Shown here one piece after another: positions 1 to 8,878 of a DNA stretch of 38,567 bases. How positions within the stretch are numbered: position 1 is the first letter of the stretch; each line of letters starts with the position of its first letter. The stretch covers positions 1 through 38,567 of the forward strand of contig JAKSJO010000023.1 in assembly GCA_024398125.1 (NCBI GenBank). The letters run 5' to 3'. This DNA comes from Bacteroidales bacterium (GTDB taxonomy: Bacteria > Bacteroidota > Bacteroidia > Bacteroidales > UBA932). The position numbers and the translations under genes were made by a program. The notes under the pieces are model-generated. The model searched no databases, was not told the origin of the DNA, and worked only from the letters and a program-made list of their open reading frames with translations.

Positions 1-36
1 CTGCCCCACCAGGTGGGAGAGTAGGTAGCTGCCGTT
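1..36 (+). rRNA. rrf: 5S rRNA, 3' end (partial)
   Basis: The first bases match the conserved 3' arm of bacterial 5S rRNA: a CCCCACC..GGTGGGAGAGTAGG loop E/helix IV-type segment followed by a closing GCTGCCG strand. The 5' part lies outside the window. A terminator follows directly, as expected for the end of an rRNA operon. The 3' boundary is approximate. Confidence 0.82.
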
Positions 37-45
37 CTTCGAATT

Positions 46-82
46 CCTGATCATCCTTTGATGGTCAGGGATTTTTGTTTTA
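46..82 (+). terminator. rRNA operon terminator
   Basis: A 9-bp stem (46-54 with 61-69, one G-T wobble) has a 6-nt loop and is followed by a T-rich run at 71-81. It sits about 10 bases after the 5S rRNA end, so it most likely ends the rRNA operon and separates it from atpD. Confidence 0.7.
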
Positions 83-111
83 TGCCGGTTCTGACGCATT
101 TTGTTCATTTT

Positions 112-147
112 TTTGATTCACTTTCTACTTGAAATTTTGTAGATTTG
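112..147 (+). promoter_or_regulatory. Putative promoter of the ATP synthase operon
   Basis: TAGATTTG at 140-147 fits the Bacteroidetes -7 consensus TAnnTTTG exactly. A TTTG at 112-115 could be the -33 element, but the gap of 24 bases is longer than the usual 19-21. It lies 20 bases before the atpD start and after the rRNA terminator, where a promoter is expected. Confidence 0.45.
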
Positions 148-158
148 AGTCCTTTTAG

Positions 159-1694
<1,536 letters not shown>

Positions 1695-1696
1695 TC

Positions 1697-1936
1697 ATGA
1701 AACTTACAGTCCTCTCTCCTGAAAAGACACTTCTCAACGAAGAAGTCAGTGCAGTGGAGCTCCCTGGTGCAAAGGGACGCTTCATGGTGCTTAAGGATCA
1801 TGCGCCTATGCTTACCCCGCTCGTTTCGGGTGTGGTGAAGTATGACGTGGTCGGTTCTGAAAACCGTCAGGAAATGGAGATTGGCGGGGGATTCGCAGAA
1901 ATCAGCAACGACGAGATTTGTGTATGCGTAGGTTAA
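1697..1936 (+). CDS. atpC: ATP synthase F1 epsilon subunit, short form
   Basis: Epsilon subunit of the central stalk, linking gamma to the c-ring. At 79 residues it holds only the N-terminal beta-sandwich (LSPEKTLL, KGRFMVLKDHAPMLTPL, GGGFAEI). The C-terminal helical hairpin that inhibits ATP hydrolysis in E. coli is absent, so that form of self-inhibition cannot operate here. Short epsilons are usual in Bacteroidetes. The 3' end overlaps the start of atpB by 13 bases, which suggests translational coupling. Confidence 0.93.
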   Translation: MKLTVLSPEKTLLNEEVSAVELPGAKGRFMVLKDHAPMLTPLVSGVVKYDVVGSENRQEMEIGGGFAEISNDEICVCVG

Positions 1937-3009
1937 GGGGATTCATTCTGGTTCTCTTCATGGCGATTGCCATGGTGGCTGCAGCTCCTGCTGCGGCTAT
2001 ACCTGCATCGTCCCATGACGCGACAGAAGAATCCGGAGAGCTCGATATGCACGAGTATCTTTTCGGTCATATCGGAGATTCATACGGATGGCACGTCACT
2101 ACCATAAACGGCCATCATGTCACAATACCGCTCCCCGTAATCGTGCATGGAAAGAGCGGCTGGCATGTATTCAGTTCTTCGAAACTGGCTCATGGTGAGT
2201 CCTACAAAGGATTCCGTGTTGCTGAAGACGGAGAAAAATATGCGGGAAAGGTTGTCGAGCAGGTCGGTTCGGACATCGTGAAGCCTTTCGACATTTCAAT
2301 AACGAAGAATGTATTCGGTCTCATGGTCAACAGCCTCGTGCTGGTGATTCTGGTCCTTCTGGGTGCACGCTGGTACAAGAAGCATGATGCACGGGAAGAG
2401 GCTCCAAAGGGATTTGCCGGAATCGTGGAAATGATGGTCATGATGGTCGAGGAAGATATTATCAAGGACTGTGTAGGCAAGGATTACAAGCGTTATTCTC
2501 CTTACCTCCTCACGGCATTCTTCTTCATATTCATCAATAACCTGATGGGTATCGTTCCGTTCTTCCCGGGAGGCGCAAACATTACGGGAAACATTGCCAT
2601 AACCCTGTTCCTCGCCGTATGCACCTTCCTTGCCGTGAATCTTTTCGGAAATAAGCATTATTACAAGGATATTATCTGGCCGGAAGTTCCTTCCTGGCTC
2701 AAGGTTCCGCTTCCTATCATGCCTCTGATCGAGATCATCGGCGTGTTCACGAAGCCTTTCAGCCTCATGATCCGACTCTTCGCGAACATTCTCGCCGGTC
2801 ATATCATGATTCTAGGCGTTGTCGCCGTGATATTTCTCACTGCAAAGATGGGAATTGCCATGAATGCCGGATTGAGCGTCATCGCTGTCGCCTTCGGAAT
2901 CTTCCTTGATGTGCTCGAACTCCTGGTGGCATTCCTCCAGGCATATGTATTCACAATGCTCTCGTCCGTGTTCATAGGTTTGTCACGACAGGAGCCGGAA
3001 GCAGAATAA
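1924..3009 (+). CDS. atpB: ATP synthase Fo subunit a
   Basis: Membrane stator subunit that forms the ion half-channels against the c-ring. The essential Arg lies in the FSLMIRLFAN segment at about residue 284. Several hydrophobic helices fill the region from about residue 130 to the end. The N-terminus is a signal-peptide-like stretch (basic MRRLRG, hydrophobic core, AAPAAA) followed by a roughly 100-residue His-containing periplasmic extension, longer than E. coli subunit a but usual for this phylum. I chose ATG 1924; a TTG at 1918 is in frame but would extend the overlap with atpC. No atpI-like gene sits between atpC and atpB. Confidence 0.95.
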   Translation: MRRLRGFILVLFMAIAMVAAAPAAAIPASSHDATEESGELDMHEYLFGHIGDSYGWHVTTINGHHVTIPLPVIVHGKSGWHVFSSSKLAHGESYKGFRVAEDGEKYAGKVVEQVGSDIVKPFDISITKNVFGLMVNSLVLVILVLLGARWYKKHDAREEAPKGFAGIVEMMVMMVEEDIIKDCVGKDYKRYSPYLLTAFFFIFINNLMGIVPFFPGGANITGNIAITLFLAVCTFLAVNLFGNKHYYKDIIWPEVPSWLKVPLPIMPLIEIIGVFTKPFSLMIRLFANILAGHIMILGVVAVIFLTAKMGIAMNAGLSVIAVAFGIFLDVLELLVAFLQAYVFTMLSSVFIGLSRQEPEAE

Positions 3010-3032
3010 CAAACAATTAAATTATAAAGATT

Positions 3033-3287
3033 ATGTTACTTTCTATGGTTCTTCAGGCAGCCGCTGGTGCTGCTCTTGGAAAGGCAGGAGCTGCCATCGG
3101 TGCAGGAATCGCAGCTATCGCAGCCGGTATCGGTATCGGTAATATCGGTAAGTCCGCTCTTGAGGCAGGTGCCCGCCAGCCTGAGCAGGCAGGTCACTAT
3201 CGTATGACCGCCATCATCATCGGCGCACTCGTCGAGGGTGCTTGTCTGTTTGCAATCCTTGTTTGTCTCCTCGGAATCCTCGGATAG
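3033..3287 (+). CDS. atpE: ATP synthase Fo subunit c
   Basis: 84-residue hairpin that forms the rotating c-ring. Helix 1 is a Gly/Ala-rich run (GAGIAAIAAGIGIG), the polar loop is ARQPEQ (R48-Q49-P50) and the ion-binding carboxylate is E68 in ALVEGACLF. Compared with Na+-binding c subunits such as that of Ilyobacter, the position of the ligand Gln32 is Ile here and the Ser after the Glu is Gly. This argues for H+ rather than Na+ coupling; that is inference from an alignment by eye. Confidence 0.97.
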   Translation: MLLSMVLQAAAGAALGKAGAAIGAGIAAIAAGIGIGNIGKSALEAGARQPEQAGHYRMTAIIIGALVEGACLFAILVCLLGILG

Positions 3288-3290
3288 CAT

Positions 3291-3797
3291 ATGTCTCTGA
3301 TTACGCCCGATTTCGGACTTCTGTTCTGGATGACGCTGATCTTCGCCACGGTCTTCTTCGTGCTGGCGAAGTTCGGATTTCCCATCATTACCGGAATGGT
3401 CGATGAACGAAACGCCAGGATAAGCGAGAGTCTCCGCAAGGCGCGTGAGGCTGAAGCTGCCCTGAACGAACTGTCGGTGCGTCAGAAAGAGATGATCGAG
3501 CAGGCCCGCCAGGAACAGGCTGCAATCCTCAAGGACGCCGCCCAGACCCGAGATGCATTGATTGCACAGGCAAAGGCACAGGCTTCCGACGAGGCGGCCA
3601 AGATCGTTTCCCAGGCACGTACACAGATCGCTGCCGAAAAGGAAAGTGCAATGGCTGAGGTCCGCAGCCAGCTCGCCGAGCTTTCGGTCGCTGTCGCCGA
3701 AAAGGTGATGCGTACCCAGCTTGAGAGCGACAAGGCACAGGTCGAGCTCGTGAACAGAATGGTAGAGGAACTGTCCCGCAACCAGAAGATGAATTAG
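3291..3797 (+). CDS. atpF: ATP synthase Fo subunit b
   Basis: Peripheral stalk subunit. One membrane helix near the N-terminus (residues about 9-28, LLFWMTLIFATVFFVLAKFG) is followed by a long charged Ala/Glu/Gln-rich helix expected to form the coiled-coil stalk that holds delta and F1. 168 residues, normal length. The start lies 3 bases after atpE and the stop is 1 base before atpH, so it is deep inside the operon. Confidence 0.95.
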   Translation: MSLITPDFGLLFWMTLIFATVFFVLAKFGFPIITGMVDERNARISESLRKAREAEAALNELSVRQKEMIEQARQEQAAILKDAAQTRDALIAQAKAQASDEAAKIVSQARTQIAAEKESAMAEVRSQLAELSVAVAEKVMRTQLESDKAQVELVNRMVEELSRNQKMN

Positions 3798-3798
3798 A

Positions 3799-4284
3799 AT
3801 GAACTCCGGAGTCATTTCTTCCAGATACGCCAAGACACTTCTGCAGCTGGTCATCGAGACCGGCCGCGGAGAGCAGGTGTACTCCCAGATCAGCAGAATC
3901 CTTCGTGACCCGTCCCTTCTCGAGAACGGCACGCTTCAGCTGGAACCCGATCTGGAGAGGTTCATTGCATTTGTCGTTTCAAAGGGCAGGACAGAGTACA
4001 TGAAGTATATTCTCCATTCATTCTGCTCCCAGTACAATGCCTTTATGGGCAGGAAGCTGGTGCGCCTTACCACAGTGGTTCCCATACCTGGTCTGGAGGA
4101 AAAGCTGCGCCCGGTTCTTGCCAAGGCCCTGGACTCCGAGATTCTCTTCGAGACTGCCATCGATGCAGGACTTATTGGAGGCTTCCGTGTGGAAGTCGAA
4201 GATCTGTTGCTTGACGCCAGTGTGCGCAGGCAGATAGATGACATCAAACGTCAATTCGTTGACAATAATCGTAGAATAGTGTAA
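3799..4284 (+). CDS. atpH: ATP synthase F1 delta subunit
   Basis: Delta (OSCP-type) subunit that joins the b stalk to the top of F1. Recognised from the N-terminal [12 protein letters not shown] segment, the [10 protein letters not shown] strand and the C-terminal [22 protein letters not shown] motif typical of the family. 161 residues, slightly short against about 177 in E. coli. The gene lies between b and alpha, as in most F-type operons. Confidence 0.93.
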   Translation: MNSGVISSRYAKTLLQLVIETGRGEQVYSQISRILRDPSLLENGTLQLEPDLERFIAFVVSKGRTEYMKYILHSFCSQYNAFMGRKLVRLTTVVPIPGLEEKLRPVLAKALDSEILFETAIDAGLIGGFRVEVEDLLLDASVRRQIDDIKRQFVDNNRRIV

Positions 4285-4289
4285 TTGCT

Positions 4290-5879
4290 ATGGCGAACAA
4301 TATCAAACCAAGTGAAATTTCTGAAATACTTCTCAGCCAGCTGAAGGGAGTTGACAATTCCCTGCATTTCGAAGAAGTAGGCAAGGTGCTCCAGGTCAGT
4401 GATGGCGTGGCTCGTATCTTTGGCCTCTCGAATGCCGAGGCCGGTGAGCTGCTCGAGTTTGAGTGCGGCGTGATGGGAGTGGTGATGAACCTCGAGGAGG
4501 ACAATGTCGGTGCTGTCCTTATGGGACCTACCGACAGGGTCAAGGAGGAAATGACTGTCCGCAGGACCGGCCGCATCGCGTCCATTCCTGTCGGCGAGTC
4601 TATGCTCGGCCGCGTGGTCGATCCTCTTGGCAATCCCCTTGATGGACTTGGAAAGATTGAAGGCGAGCTGGTCGACATGCCGCTTGAGCGCAAGGCCCCT
4701 GGCGTTATCTTCCGTCAGCCTGTGAAGCAGCCGCTCCAGACCGGTATCAAGTCTGTGGATGCGATGATTCCTATCGGCCGCGGACAGCGTGAGCTCATCA
4801 TCGGCGACCGCCAGACCGGAAAGACCGCCATTGCAATCGATACCATCATCAACCAGCGCGACGCCTATCTTCGTGGCGAGCCTCTCTACTGTATCTATGT
4901 CGCCATCGGCCAGAAGGGCTCGACCATCGCGAACATCGTGGAGGCTCTGCGTGCCCGCGGTGCAATGGAGTACACCATCGTTGTCGCTGCGACTGCCGCC
5001 GATCCTGCGGCTCTCCAGTACTATGCTCCATTCGCTGGTGCGGCCATCGGCGAGTATTTCCGCGATACCGGCCGTCACGCGCTTGTAATCTATGACGACC
5101 TGTCAAAGCAGGCTGTCGCTTATCGAGAGGTTTCCCTTATCCTCCGCCGTCCTTCCGGCCGCGAGGCATATCCTGGAGACGTATTCTACCTGCACTCAAG
5201 ACTTCTCGAGCGTGCTGCGAAGATCATCGAGCAGCAGGATGTGGCAGAGCAGATGAATGACCTTCCTGATTCGCTCAAGGGCAAGGTTAAGGCAGGCGGT
5301 TCACTTACCGCGCTCCCTATCATCGAGACTCAGGCAGGCGACGTATCCGCGTATATTCCTACCAACGTGATCTCCATCACCGACGGCCAGATCTACCTTG
5401 AGTCGGCATTGTTCAACCAGGGTTTCCGTCCAGCCATCAATGTCGGCATCTCGGTATCCCGTGTCGGCGGCAGCGCCCAGGTGAAGAGCATGAAGAAGGT
5501 TGCCGGTACCCTTAAGATGGACCAGGCTCAGTATAACGAGCTCGAGGCATTCTCCAAGTTCAGCAGCGATGTCGACAAGGTCACTGCGATGACACTCGAC
5601 AAGGGCCGCAAGAACAACCAGCTGCTCATCCAGCCACAGTATTCGCCTGTTCCGGTAGGAGAGCAGATCGCCATTCTCTACTGCGGTACCAAGGGTCTCA
5701 TGAGAGATATCAGCGTCGGCGACGTGAAGGAGTTCGAAAAGAATTTCCTCGACCGCATGCGCGTGTCGCATAAGGATGTCCTTGACAGCCTCGCATCAGG
5801 AAAGATCGATGACAGCCTTACCTCGGTGATCGAAAAAGTTGCAGCCGAAGTATCCGCATCCATGACCTGTAACGCATAA
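4290..5879 (+). CDS. atpA: ATP synthase F1 alpha subunit
   Basis: Non-catalytic nucleotide-binding subunit of F1. The P-loop GDRQTGKTA is at residues 172-180, followed by the [11 protein letters not shown] segment and the VSRVGGSAQ motif that carries the arginine finger completing the catalytic site of beta. 529 residues, full length. Starts 5 bases after atpH and is followed 6 bases later by atpG. Confidence 0.98.
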   Translation: MANNIKPSEISEILLSQLKGVDNSLHFEEVGKVLQVSDGVARIFGLSNAEAGELLEFECGVMGVVMNLEEDNVGAVLMGPTDRVKEEMTVRRTGRIASIPVGESMLGRVVDPLGNPLDGLGKIEGELVDMPLERKAPGVIFRQPVKQPLQTGIKSVDAMIPIGRGQRELIIGDRQTGKTAIAIDTIINQRDAYLRGEPLYCIYVAIGQKGSTIANIVEALRARGAMEYTIVVAATAADPAALQYYAPFAGAAIGEYFRDTGRHALVIYDDLSKQAVAYREVSLILRRPSGREAYPGDVFYLHSRLLERAAKIIEQQDVAEQMNDLPDSLKGKVKAGGSLTALPIIETQAGDVSAYIPTNVISITDGQIYLESALFNQGFRPAINVGISVSRVGGSAQVKSMKKVAGTLKMDQAQYNELEAFSKFSSDVDKVTAMTLDKGRKNNQLLIQPQYSPVPVGEQIAILYCGTKGLMRDISVGDVKEFEKNFLDRMRVSHKDVLDSLASGKIDDSLTSVIEKVAAEVSASMTCNA

Positions 5880-5885
5880 TCCATC

Positions 5886-6767
5886 ATGGCAACCCTTAAG
5901 GAAACAAAAGACCGCATCAATTCGGTGAAGACTACGCTGAAGACCACTTCCGCCATGAAGATGGTCGCTTCGGCGCGTCTCCATAAGGGTCAGTCCTTGA
6001 TCGAGAACATGCGTCCATATGAGCAGCGCCTTTCAAGGATGCTTCAGGCTGCTTTGGCGTCAGTTCCAGACAGTCCGGAGCTCAGTGCCCTCTGCCGTCA
6101 GCGTTCGGAAGACAGCCATGATCCGGAAAAGGTAGCAATCGTCGCAATCAGTTCCAATTCATCGCTTTGTGGTGCGTTCAATGCCAACGTTATAAAGGAA
6201 GTGACCAACAGGGTTGCCCAGCTCAAGGGAGAAGGCGCGGAAATCACCGTGCTCTCTATTGGACGCAAGATGGCTGAAGCCATGAAGAAGATAGGCCAGC
6301 CGACCCCGGAGGACTTGAATTCACTCATCGCCCATCCGGAATACGAGCCCGTTGCTGAATTCGCCCAGAAGCTTACCGATGCCTTTCTCGCCGGTATCTA
6401 CGACCGCGTGGAGATCATCCATAATCATTTCGTCAACACAGCCAGCCAGAAAGTCGTGACGCGCTGCTATCTCCCTATGGAGCGTCCGCAGGTCAGTGGC
6501 GCAGATGCCTTGAGTGACGATTATATCATGGAGCCTACGGCGGCGGAGCTTATCTGTGCGCTTCTTCCAAGGGTATTGAGGCTTGGCGTATATACAGCAG
6601 TCCTTGATTCCAACGCAGCAGAGCATGCAGCCCGTACAGTGGCGATGCAGACTGCGACTGACAATGGAGAGGATCTTCTTCATGAACTTACACTCGAGTA
6701 TAACAAGGGCCGTCAGCAGAAGATCACTGCCGAAATCCTTGACATCGTCGGCGGCTCGCTGAGTTAG
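5886..6767 (+). CDS. atpG: ATP synthase F1 gamma subunit
   Basis: Central shaft of F1. The N-terminal helix (KETKDRINSVKTTLKTTSAMK) and C-terminal helix (NAAEHAARTVAMQTATDNGEDLL, then KGRQQKITAEILDIVGG) form the coiled coil typical of gamma; the Rossmann-like middle holds AISSNSSLCGAFN. 293 residues, full length. Last gene of the operon, with a strong terminator 21 bases after the stop. Confidence 0.97.
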   Translation: MATLKETKDRINSVKTTLKTTSAMKMVASARLHKGQSLIENMRPYEQRLSRMLQAALASVPDSPELSALCRQRSEDSHDPEKVAIVAISSNSSLCGAFNANVIKEVTNRVAQLKGEGAEITVLSIGRKMAEAMKKIGQPTPEDLNSLIAHPEYEPVAEFAQKLTDAFLAGIYDRVEIIHNHFVNTASQKVVTRCYLPMERPQVSGADALSDDYIMEPTAAELICALLPRVLRLGVYTAVLDSNAAEHAARTVAMQTATDNGEDLLHELTLEYNKGRQQKITAEILDIVGGSLS

Positions 6768-6788
6768 CAAGCGAGTCGAAAGAAATAT

Positions 6789-6826
6789 GAAGAGGTGGCC
6801 TTCTGGTCACCTCTTCTTCATTTTTA
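6789..6826 (+). terminator. Terminator of the ATP synthase operon
   Basis: A 12-bp stem (6789-6800 with 6805-6816, one wobble pair) closes a TTCT loop and runs into a T-rich tail (TTCATTTTTATG). It follows atpG directly and no other gene is near, so it is a clear intrinsic terminator. Confidence 0.88.
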
Positions 6827-6896
6827 TGATTTTTCCGTTTTTTTGTCTTCTCCATGCAATACTTTAAGATTTTTTCCGTTTATTGTGTGTATACTA

Positions 6897-6904
6897 TTGA
6901 TTTG
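6897..6904 (+). promoter_or_regulatory. Possible -7 box of the radical SAM cassette
   Basis: TTGATTTG matches the Bacteroidetes -7 consensus TAnnTTTG at 5 of its 6 fixed positions and ends only 5 bases before the ATG at 6910. A transcript from here would have almost no leader. No good TTTG -33 element is seen at the right distance, so this is weak. Confidence 0.25.
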
Positions 6905-6909
6905 CAGTT

Positions 6910-7980
6910 ATGTCAGCACTATCATTCCGTCAGCGAATAGGCCTGTTCGCCTTCAACAAGGTAGTTGAAGAACAGACACGCCAGCATCCTATGAGGCAGC
7001 TCTTCTGGGAATGCACGCTGCGTTGCAATATGAAGTGCCAGCACTGCGGCAGCGACTGCAAGGTATCTGCGATACATCCCGACATGCCTTTCGAAGACTT
7101 CGAAAAAGTGTTGATGCGCATCAAGGAGTCATACGATTCGCATCACATAAGCGTTGTCGTGACCGGTGGCGAGCCTCTTATGAGGCAGGATATCGTAAAG
7201 TGCGGCAGGAGGATGTACGATCTTGAGTTCCCTTGGGGTGTGGTGTCCAACGGTCTATTGATGTCCGACAGAAAGATCGACGAACTGCTTGGTGCCGGAA
7301 TGCGTTCTGCGACCATCAGCCTGGACGGACTCGAAGAAGAACACAACTGGATGAGAGGAGTGCCCGGAGCGTTCAGGAATGCCTCTCACGCGATCGAGAT
7401 ACTGGCAAAGGAACCTTCAATCGGCTTTGATGTGGTGACCTGTGTCAATCAGCGCAACTTCGGCCAGCTTGGTCAGCTCAAGGAATATCTGATCAGCCTG
7501 GGATTGAAGAGATGGAGGATATTCACAGTCTTTCCTGTCGGTCGTGCCGCCAGCAACCCGGAACTTCAGATAAGCGGTGAGCAGTATCGTCAGCTGATGG
7601 ACTTCATCATTGCGACACGCAAGGAGGGACGTATTATCGTCAGTCACGCCTGCGAAGGTTTCCTGGGCCCTTACGAAGGAAAGGTGAGGGATCATCTGTT
7701 CAGCTGTCAGGCTGGTATCAGCGTCGCCGGCGTGAGGATTGACGGCTCGATCTCAGCCTGCACCAGCATACGCGCAAACTACGATCAGGGAAACATCTAT
7801 ACCGATGATATCGTGGATGTTTGGGAGAACCGCTTCGGGAACATGCGCGACAGGACGTGGATGCGCAACGGCGAATGTGCCGATTGCCAGTACTGGAAGT
7901 ACTGTCATGGCAATGGGCTCCATCTCCGGGATGACGACGGAAAGCTTATTCAATGCAACCTGAAAAAACTATCGATATGA
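6910..7980 (+). CDS. Radical SAM/SPASM enzyme of the rSAM/lipoprotein system
   Basis: 356 residues. The radical SAM motif CX3CX2C is at C39, C43 and C46, which hold the SAM-binding 4Fe-4S cluster; GGEP at 86-89 helps bind SAM. A SPASM-type C-terminal region has C266, C284, C323, C326, C332 and C349 (CX2CX5C inside), expected to hold one or two auxiliary 4Fe-4S clusters as in enzymes that modify peptides. Similar enzymes beside a small lipoprotein form a named family pair in Bacteroidetes (as I recall, TIGR04133 with TIGR04134); the reaction is, to my knowledge, unknown. The stop overlaps the next start as ATGA, so it is coupled to the 61-residue lipoprotein. Substrate and chemistry are not known; action on one or both neighbouring lipoproteins is inference. 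Confidence 0.88.
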   Translation: MSALSFRQRIGLFAFNKVVEEQTRQHPMRQLFWECTLRCNMKCQHCGSDCKVSAIHPDMPFEDFEKVLMRIKESYDSHHISVVVTGGEPLMRQDIVKCGRRMYDLEFPWGVVSNGLLMSDRKIDELLGAGMRSATISLDGLEEEHNWMRGVPGAFRNASHAIEILAKEPSIGFDVVTCVNQRNFGQLGQLKEYLISLGLKRWRIFTVFPVGRAASNPELQISGEQYRQLMDFIIATRKEGRIIVSHACEGFLGPYEGKVRDHLFSCQAGISVAGVRIDGSISACTSIRANYDQGNIYTDDIVDVWENRFGNMRDRTWMRNGECADCQYWKYCHGNGLHLRDDDGKLIQCNLKKLSI

Positions 7981-8162
7981 AAAAAGGATTTCTTAGACTC
8001 TTGCTGCTGATCTGTGGACTCAACGTCTTCACAGCATGCTACGGTATGCCTCCGGGCGACTGGGAGGATGAACTTCCTGATCAGGAACAGGAGGGTACCA
8101 AGGCTCCTGCAGACACTCTGGAAGAAGAGGCTGAAACTGAAGATACCACCGTCAATCAGTAA
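7977..8162 (+). CDS. Small acidic lipoprotein coupled to the radical SAM gene
   Basis: 61 residues. Lys-Lys start, hydrophobic core LLLLICGLNVF and lipobox FTAC predict cleavage before C21 and lipid attachment there. The mature peptide starts CYGMPPGDW and continues as a short, highly acidic, unstructured tail rich in Glu, Asp and Thr. ATG 7977 overlaps the stop of the radical SAM gene by 4 bases (ATGA); an upstream in-frame ATG at 7953 would only add eight residues before the signal peptide and is unlikely. The YGMP motif recurs as YGFP in the next lipoprotein. It is a candidate substrate or partner of the radical SAM enzyme; no function can be read from the sequence itself. Confidence 0.72.
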   Translation: MKKGFLRLLLLICGLNVFTACYGMPPGDWEDELPDQEQEGTKAPADTLEEEAETEDTTVNQ

Positions 8163-8180
8163 CCATCATATCTGACGACC

Positions 8181-8606
8181 ATGAAACATACACCTGTAAC
8201 GAAACTCTGCAATTATATTCTTGTGGCACTTGGTTTCACGAGTACGGCTTCGTGCTCGGATGATCCGGGACTCGAAATACCTCAGATGTATGGCTTTCCT
8301 CACGTTGAGTACAGGGTATCGGGTAAGGTTGTTGACCAGGAGTCCAATCCTATTCCAGGCATAAGGATACATGCCTTAGGTAAAAGTGTCAGCAGTTCCT
8401 CGGCAGAGGATGGGTCATTCAAGGTCACTGGATATGGGTCGGAAGCGACGTTGAAGTTTGAAGACATCGACGGAGAGGAAAATGGAGGTGAGTTCGCCTC
8501 AAAGGAGGAAAAGGTCAAGCTCGAGAATGCTGTTTCTCCGGAGGGTTACGTCTATCCTGACGTCTATGTCGCCACCGACGTCACCATCACCCTTGAGAAA
8601 AAGTAG
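8181..8606 (+). CDS. Radical SAM-associated putative lipoprotein
   Basis: 141 residues with a signal peptide and lipobox TASC (lipid on C25). The next residues are S-D-D, which resemble the Bacteroidetes lipoprotein export signal that sends lipoproteins to the cell surface. YGFP is at 37-40, then a beta-sandwich of carboxypeptidase-regulatory type from about 44 to 95 (VSGKVVDQESNPIPGIRI, DGSFKV) and a tail with FEDIDGEENGGEF. The layout (lipobox, YGxP, VxGKVxD, FxDIDGxxNG) is that of the lipoprotein family found beside this radical SAM enzyme in Bacteroidetes. It starts 18 bases after the small lipoprotein and probably shares its transcript. Confidence 0.82.
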   Translation: MKHTPVTKLCNYILVALGFTSTASCSDDPGLEIPQMYGFPHVEYRVSGKVVDQESNPIPGIRIHALGKSVSSSSAEDGSFKVTGYGSEATLKFEDIDGEENGGEFASKEEKVKLENAVSPEGYVYPDVYVATDVTITLEKK

Positions 8607-8878
8607 ATTCCGAGGGAAAAATGATGCGAGGCTGACCAACGGTCCCCCTTTCTATATGAGACTCGACCTTAAGATGACCTTTCTTACGTATTACGGAATA
8701 GTCAAATATCTAACTTTCTATGTCATATTCTCTTGATAATCAGCGTTGCTTCAATAATAAATCTAATCATCGTTACAACTGACGCATTCCTCATATTTGT
8801 GGTAATAAAACACTGCTGTGTTTCAAGTATTTATTATTATAATAGTAAAATCCACACTTAATTATAAAAGCCTTTTCT
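8607..8878. other. AT-rich intergenic region
   Basis: These 272 bases hold no convincing gene. The base composition becomes strongly AT-rich after about 8690. A weak hairpin (AAACAC/GTGTTT, about 8808-8823, 4-nt loop) could end the radical SAM transcript but has no clean T-run. CATATTTG near 8792-8799 is one base off the -7 consensus and could serve the next gene. Nothing stronger is seen. Confidence 0.4.

Noticed and set aside
3036-3932. Minus-strand open frame of 298 codons across atpE, atpF and atpH
   Set aside because: It runs across three certain genes and their boundaries and has no recognisable domain; it is a codon-bias shadow.
4251-5078. Minus-strand open frame of 275 codons opposite atpA
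   Set aside because: Antisense to a highly conserved gene, low-complexity product, no start signal.
8458-8736. Plus-strand open frame of 92 codons running past the second lipoprotein gene
   Set aside because: It begins inside that gene in another frame, is Ser/Arg-rich and has no domain or start signal.
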